7,481 nucleotides of DNA, from the NCBI GenBank assembly GCA_029939535.1, contig JAOZST010000188.1, forward strand, positions 1-7,481, read 5' to 3'. Positions 6,218 through 7,481 of the stretch are shown piece by piece; position 1 is the stretch's first letter; each line of letters opens with the position of its first letter. Under the pieces are notes generated by a model. The model did not search any database. It was not told where the DNA came from and saw only the letters and a program-made list of their open reading frames with translations. Source of the stretch: NBML01 sp029939535 (GTDB lineage: Bacteria; Desulfobacterota; Desulfobacteria; Desulfobacterales; Desulfobacteraceae). The position numbers and the translations under genes are program-made.

Positions 6218-6832
6218 ATGAGAAAAATTATGAAATACCTGATTTTTATATGTCTACTGGGATGGATTTGTTCAGGGTTTCTATCAGCTCAGGAAATATA
6301 TGTAACCGGTATTACCAAGATAACCATGCGCACAGGCCCCGGTGTTGAGCATAAAATCGTAGCCATGCTCACTTCGGGCACAAAGCTTGATACCCTTGAA
6401 TATCAGAGAGACTGGTCAATGGTGAAAACCCAGGGCAACAAAACAGGTTGGGTTTTGACTCGTTTTTTAACCAAAGATGTTCCCAAGACTCTTCTGGTAA
6501 ATAAATTGCAGAAAGAAAATGAACGTCTTGTGGCTGACCTTGAGCAGGCAGAGGAAAAAAATCTTGAATTAACCCGGAAAAATGAATCCCTTGTGGATAT
6601 TGAAGAAAACTACAAGAAGCTGGAACAGGCATCTGCTGACTTTTTAAAATTGAATGCTGAATACAAGGAACTTGTCAAAAAGTCCCAGGAACAGAAAAAA
6701 CAGATTGAATCCCTTGAAGAAAATATGAATAATGAGGAAAAATTATGGTTCCTCAGTGGAGCAGGTGTCTTGATTGTTGGGTTGATTTTCGGGTTAAGCA
6801 CACGTAAAAAGAAAAAAAATTCCCTTTTATGA
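6218..6832 (+). CDS. SH3 domain protein with C-terminal membrane anchor (TIGR04211/YgiM-like)
   Basis: The 204-residue protein has a signal peptide at 1-24 with likely cleavage in FLSA|QE. A bacterial SH3 (SH3b) domain spans about 26-86, with the typical TMRTGPG turn and GWVLTRFL end. A long charged coiled coil runs from about 91 to 172 (heptad-like KLQKENERLVADLEQ), a single transmembrane helix covers about 176-194, and the cytoplasmic tail is RKKKK-rich. This order is that of the TIGR04211 'SH3 and anchor domain' family, to which E. coli YgiM is related. SH3b domains often bind cell-wall peptides, so the domain probably sits in the periplasm and is held to the inner membrane by the C-terminal anchor. 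The biochemical role is not established. It has its own strong ribosome site and converges with the gene on the opposite strand. Confidence 0.87.
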   Translation: MRKIMKYLIFICLLGWICSGFLSAQEIYVTGITKITMRTGPGVEHKIVAMLTSGTKLDTLEYQRDWSMVKTQGNKTGWVLTRFLTKDVPKTLLVNKLQKENERLVADLEQAEEKNLELTRKNESLVDIEENYKKLEQASADFLKLNAEYKELVKKSQEQKKQIESLEENMNNEEKLWFLSGAGVLIVGLIFGLSTRKKKKNSLL

Positions 6833-6856
6833 AGAGTCCTTTTTCATCTGAGGTCC

Positions 6857-7481
6857 TTATTTTTTATTGAATTCAGTTATGAATTTTTTGATCTGTTTTA
6901 AATAGGGGATCAGCACTATAACTACAATGGCGCCAAATATGTATTGGATCATGTGAAATCGCTGTTCTAGGAAATCAAAGCCATAACACCAGGCAATATT
7001 GGCTGTAAGGGTTCCCAGGGCAGTGGCTGTAAAATTTCTGAAAACACCCATCTTGAGCATATAACCTATTATGGAGCCCACAACAGGACCTGTAACCGGT
7101 AAAGGGACCATGACAAAAGTAAAAATACCGATCCATCCAAAGGAACTGATTTTTTCTTTTTGTTCAAGAGCTTTTACAGCCAGTTGATTCATGAATTTTT
7201 TTATCCATTCGATCTTCAGATAATTGGTGGTGCTCAAAACAAATCCTGAATAGGTGAAGCAGACAATCAATATCTCAATATAAAAATTAAAGGCAATGGT
7301 TGTAACGGGGTTGAATCCATTGAGGATGCACAACCCAATTCCGCCTGCGCGGCTGCCCACAAGGTGGGTCAAAAATACAAAAAACAATATTTTTGATATT
7401 TGAGAGTCGATAAATCCGTAAATACAAAGAATAATAAAAAGAGCGATTGTCATAATGCTGCCTAACAAAAGCAGTTTGCCC
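6857..7481 (-). CDS. Small multidrug export family membrane protein (PF06695-like), probably partial at its 5' end
   Basis: On the reverse strand the frame runs from the window edge to TAA at 6859-6857. Inside the window the first possible starts are TTG at 7468 (203 residues) and ATG at 7453, but neither has a Shine-Dalgarno site. The frame stays open and hydrophobic up to the edge (GKLLLLGSIMTI), so the real start probably lies outside. The protein is almost wholly membrane-embedded, with about five or six helices. Its marker is MVPLPVTGPVVGSIIGYML (120-138 counted from the TTG), which matches the PLPGTGAWTG-type re-entrant motif of the Sm_multidrug_ex family (DedA-like architecture). Despite the family name, transport of drugs is poorly supported and the substrate is unknown. 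Its stop is 24 bases from the stop of the convergent SH3/anchor gene; no clear bidirectional terminator is seen. Confidence 0.75.
   Translation of the reverse strand, partial: GKLLLLGSIMTIALFIILCIYGFIDSQISKILFFVFLTHLVGSRAGGIGLCILNGFNPVTTIAFNFYIEILIVCFTYSGFVLSTTNYLKIEWIKKFMNQLAVKALEQKEKISSFGWIGIFTFVMVPLPVTGPVVGSIIGYMLKMGVFRNFTATALGTLTANIAWCYGFDFLEQRFHMIQYIFGAIVVIVLIPYLKQIKKFITEFNKK

Noticed and set aside
6827..6856. Bidirectional terminator between the convergent genes
   Set aside because: Only a 5-bp ATGAA/TTCAT stem is visible, too weak to call.

Overview
The window looks like chromosomal DNA of an AT-rich sulfate-reducing or related Desulfobacterota bacterium, probably of the Desulfobacterales (Desulfobacula/Desulfobacter type). 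This is an inference from gene content: a YajD/TatD/TcdA housekeeping cluster, a PAS remnant ending in a coiled-coil tail of a style I associate with that group's signalling proteins, an SH3-and-anchor protein and a PAS hybrid kinase. No rRNA, tRNA, CRISPR array, transposase or phage gene is visible.

Bases 1-1734 (+ strand) form a compact housekeeping run. It holds the 3' end of a YajD-type HNH protein, then 2 bases later a TatD-family metal-dependent hydrolase, then a tcdA (tRNA t6A dehydratase, ThiF/E1-like) gene. A 13-bp sequence repeated three times fills the tatD-tcdA gap and starts on the tatD stop codon.

Bases 1735-2444 are a scar of broken signalling genes. There is the end of a PAS domain plus its coiled-coil tail, with neither a good start nor an output domain, and then about 185 non-coding bases. 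After these comes a well-formed ribosome site and the first 22 codons of a methyl-accepting chemotaxis protein (MCP), cut off by TAA.

Bases 2441-6085 (+) hold the most interesting unit: an NMT1/SsuA-type periplasmic solute-binding protein followed 15 bases later by a large membrane hybrid histidine kinase (helical sensor, HAMP, two PAS domains, HisKA, HATPase, receiver). No transporter permease or ATPase lies next to it in the window. The pair therefore looks like a binding-protein/sensor-kinase signalling system in the manner of TorT/TorS or LuxP/LuxQ. The binding-protein gene has no ordinary start codon in front of its membrane-spanning N-terminus. Its reading frame begins inside the MCP remnant, and an ATA codon that overlaps the remnant's TAA stands where an ATG would be expected.

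Bases 6218-6832 (+) encode an SH3b/coiled-coil/C-terminal anchor protein behind a near-perfect Shine-Dalgarno site. Converging on it from the right edge is a membrane protein of the small multidrug export (PF06695-like) family, whose start probably lies outside the window.
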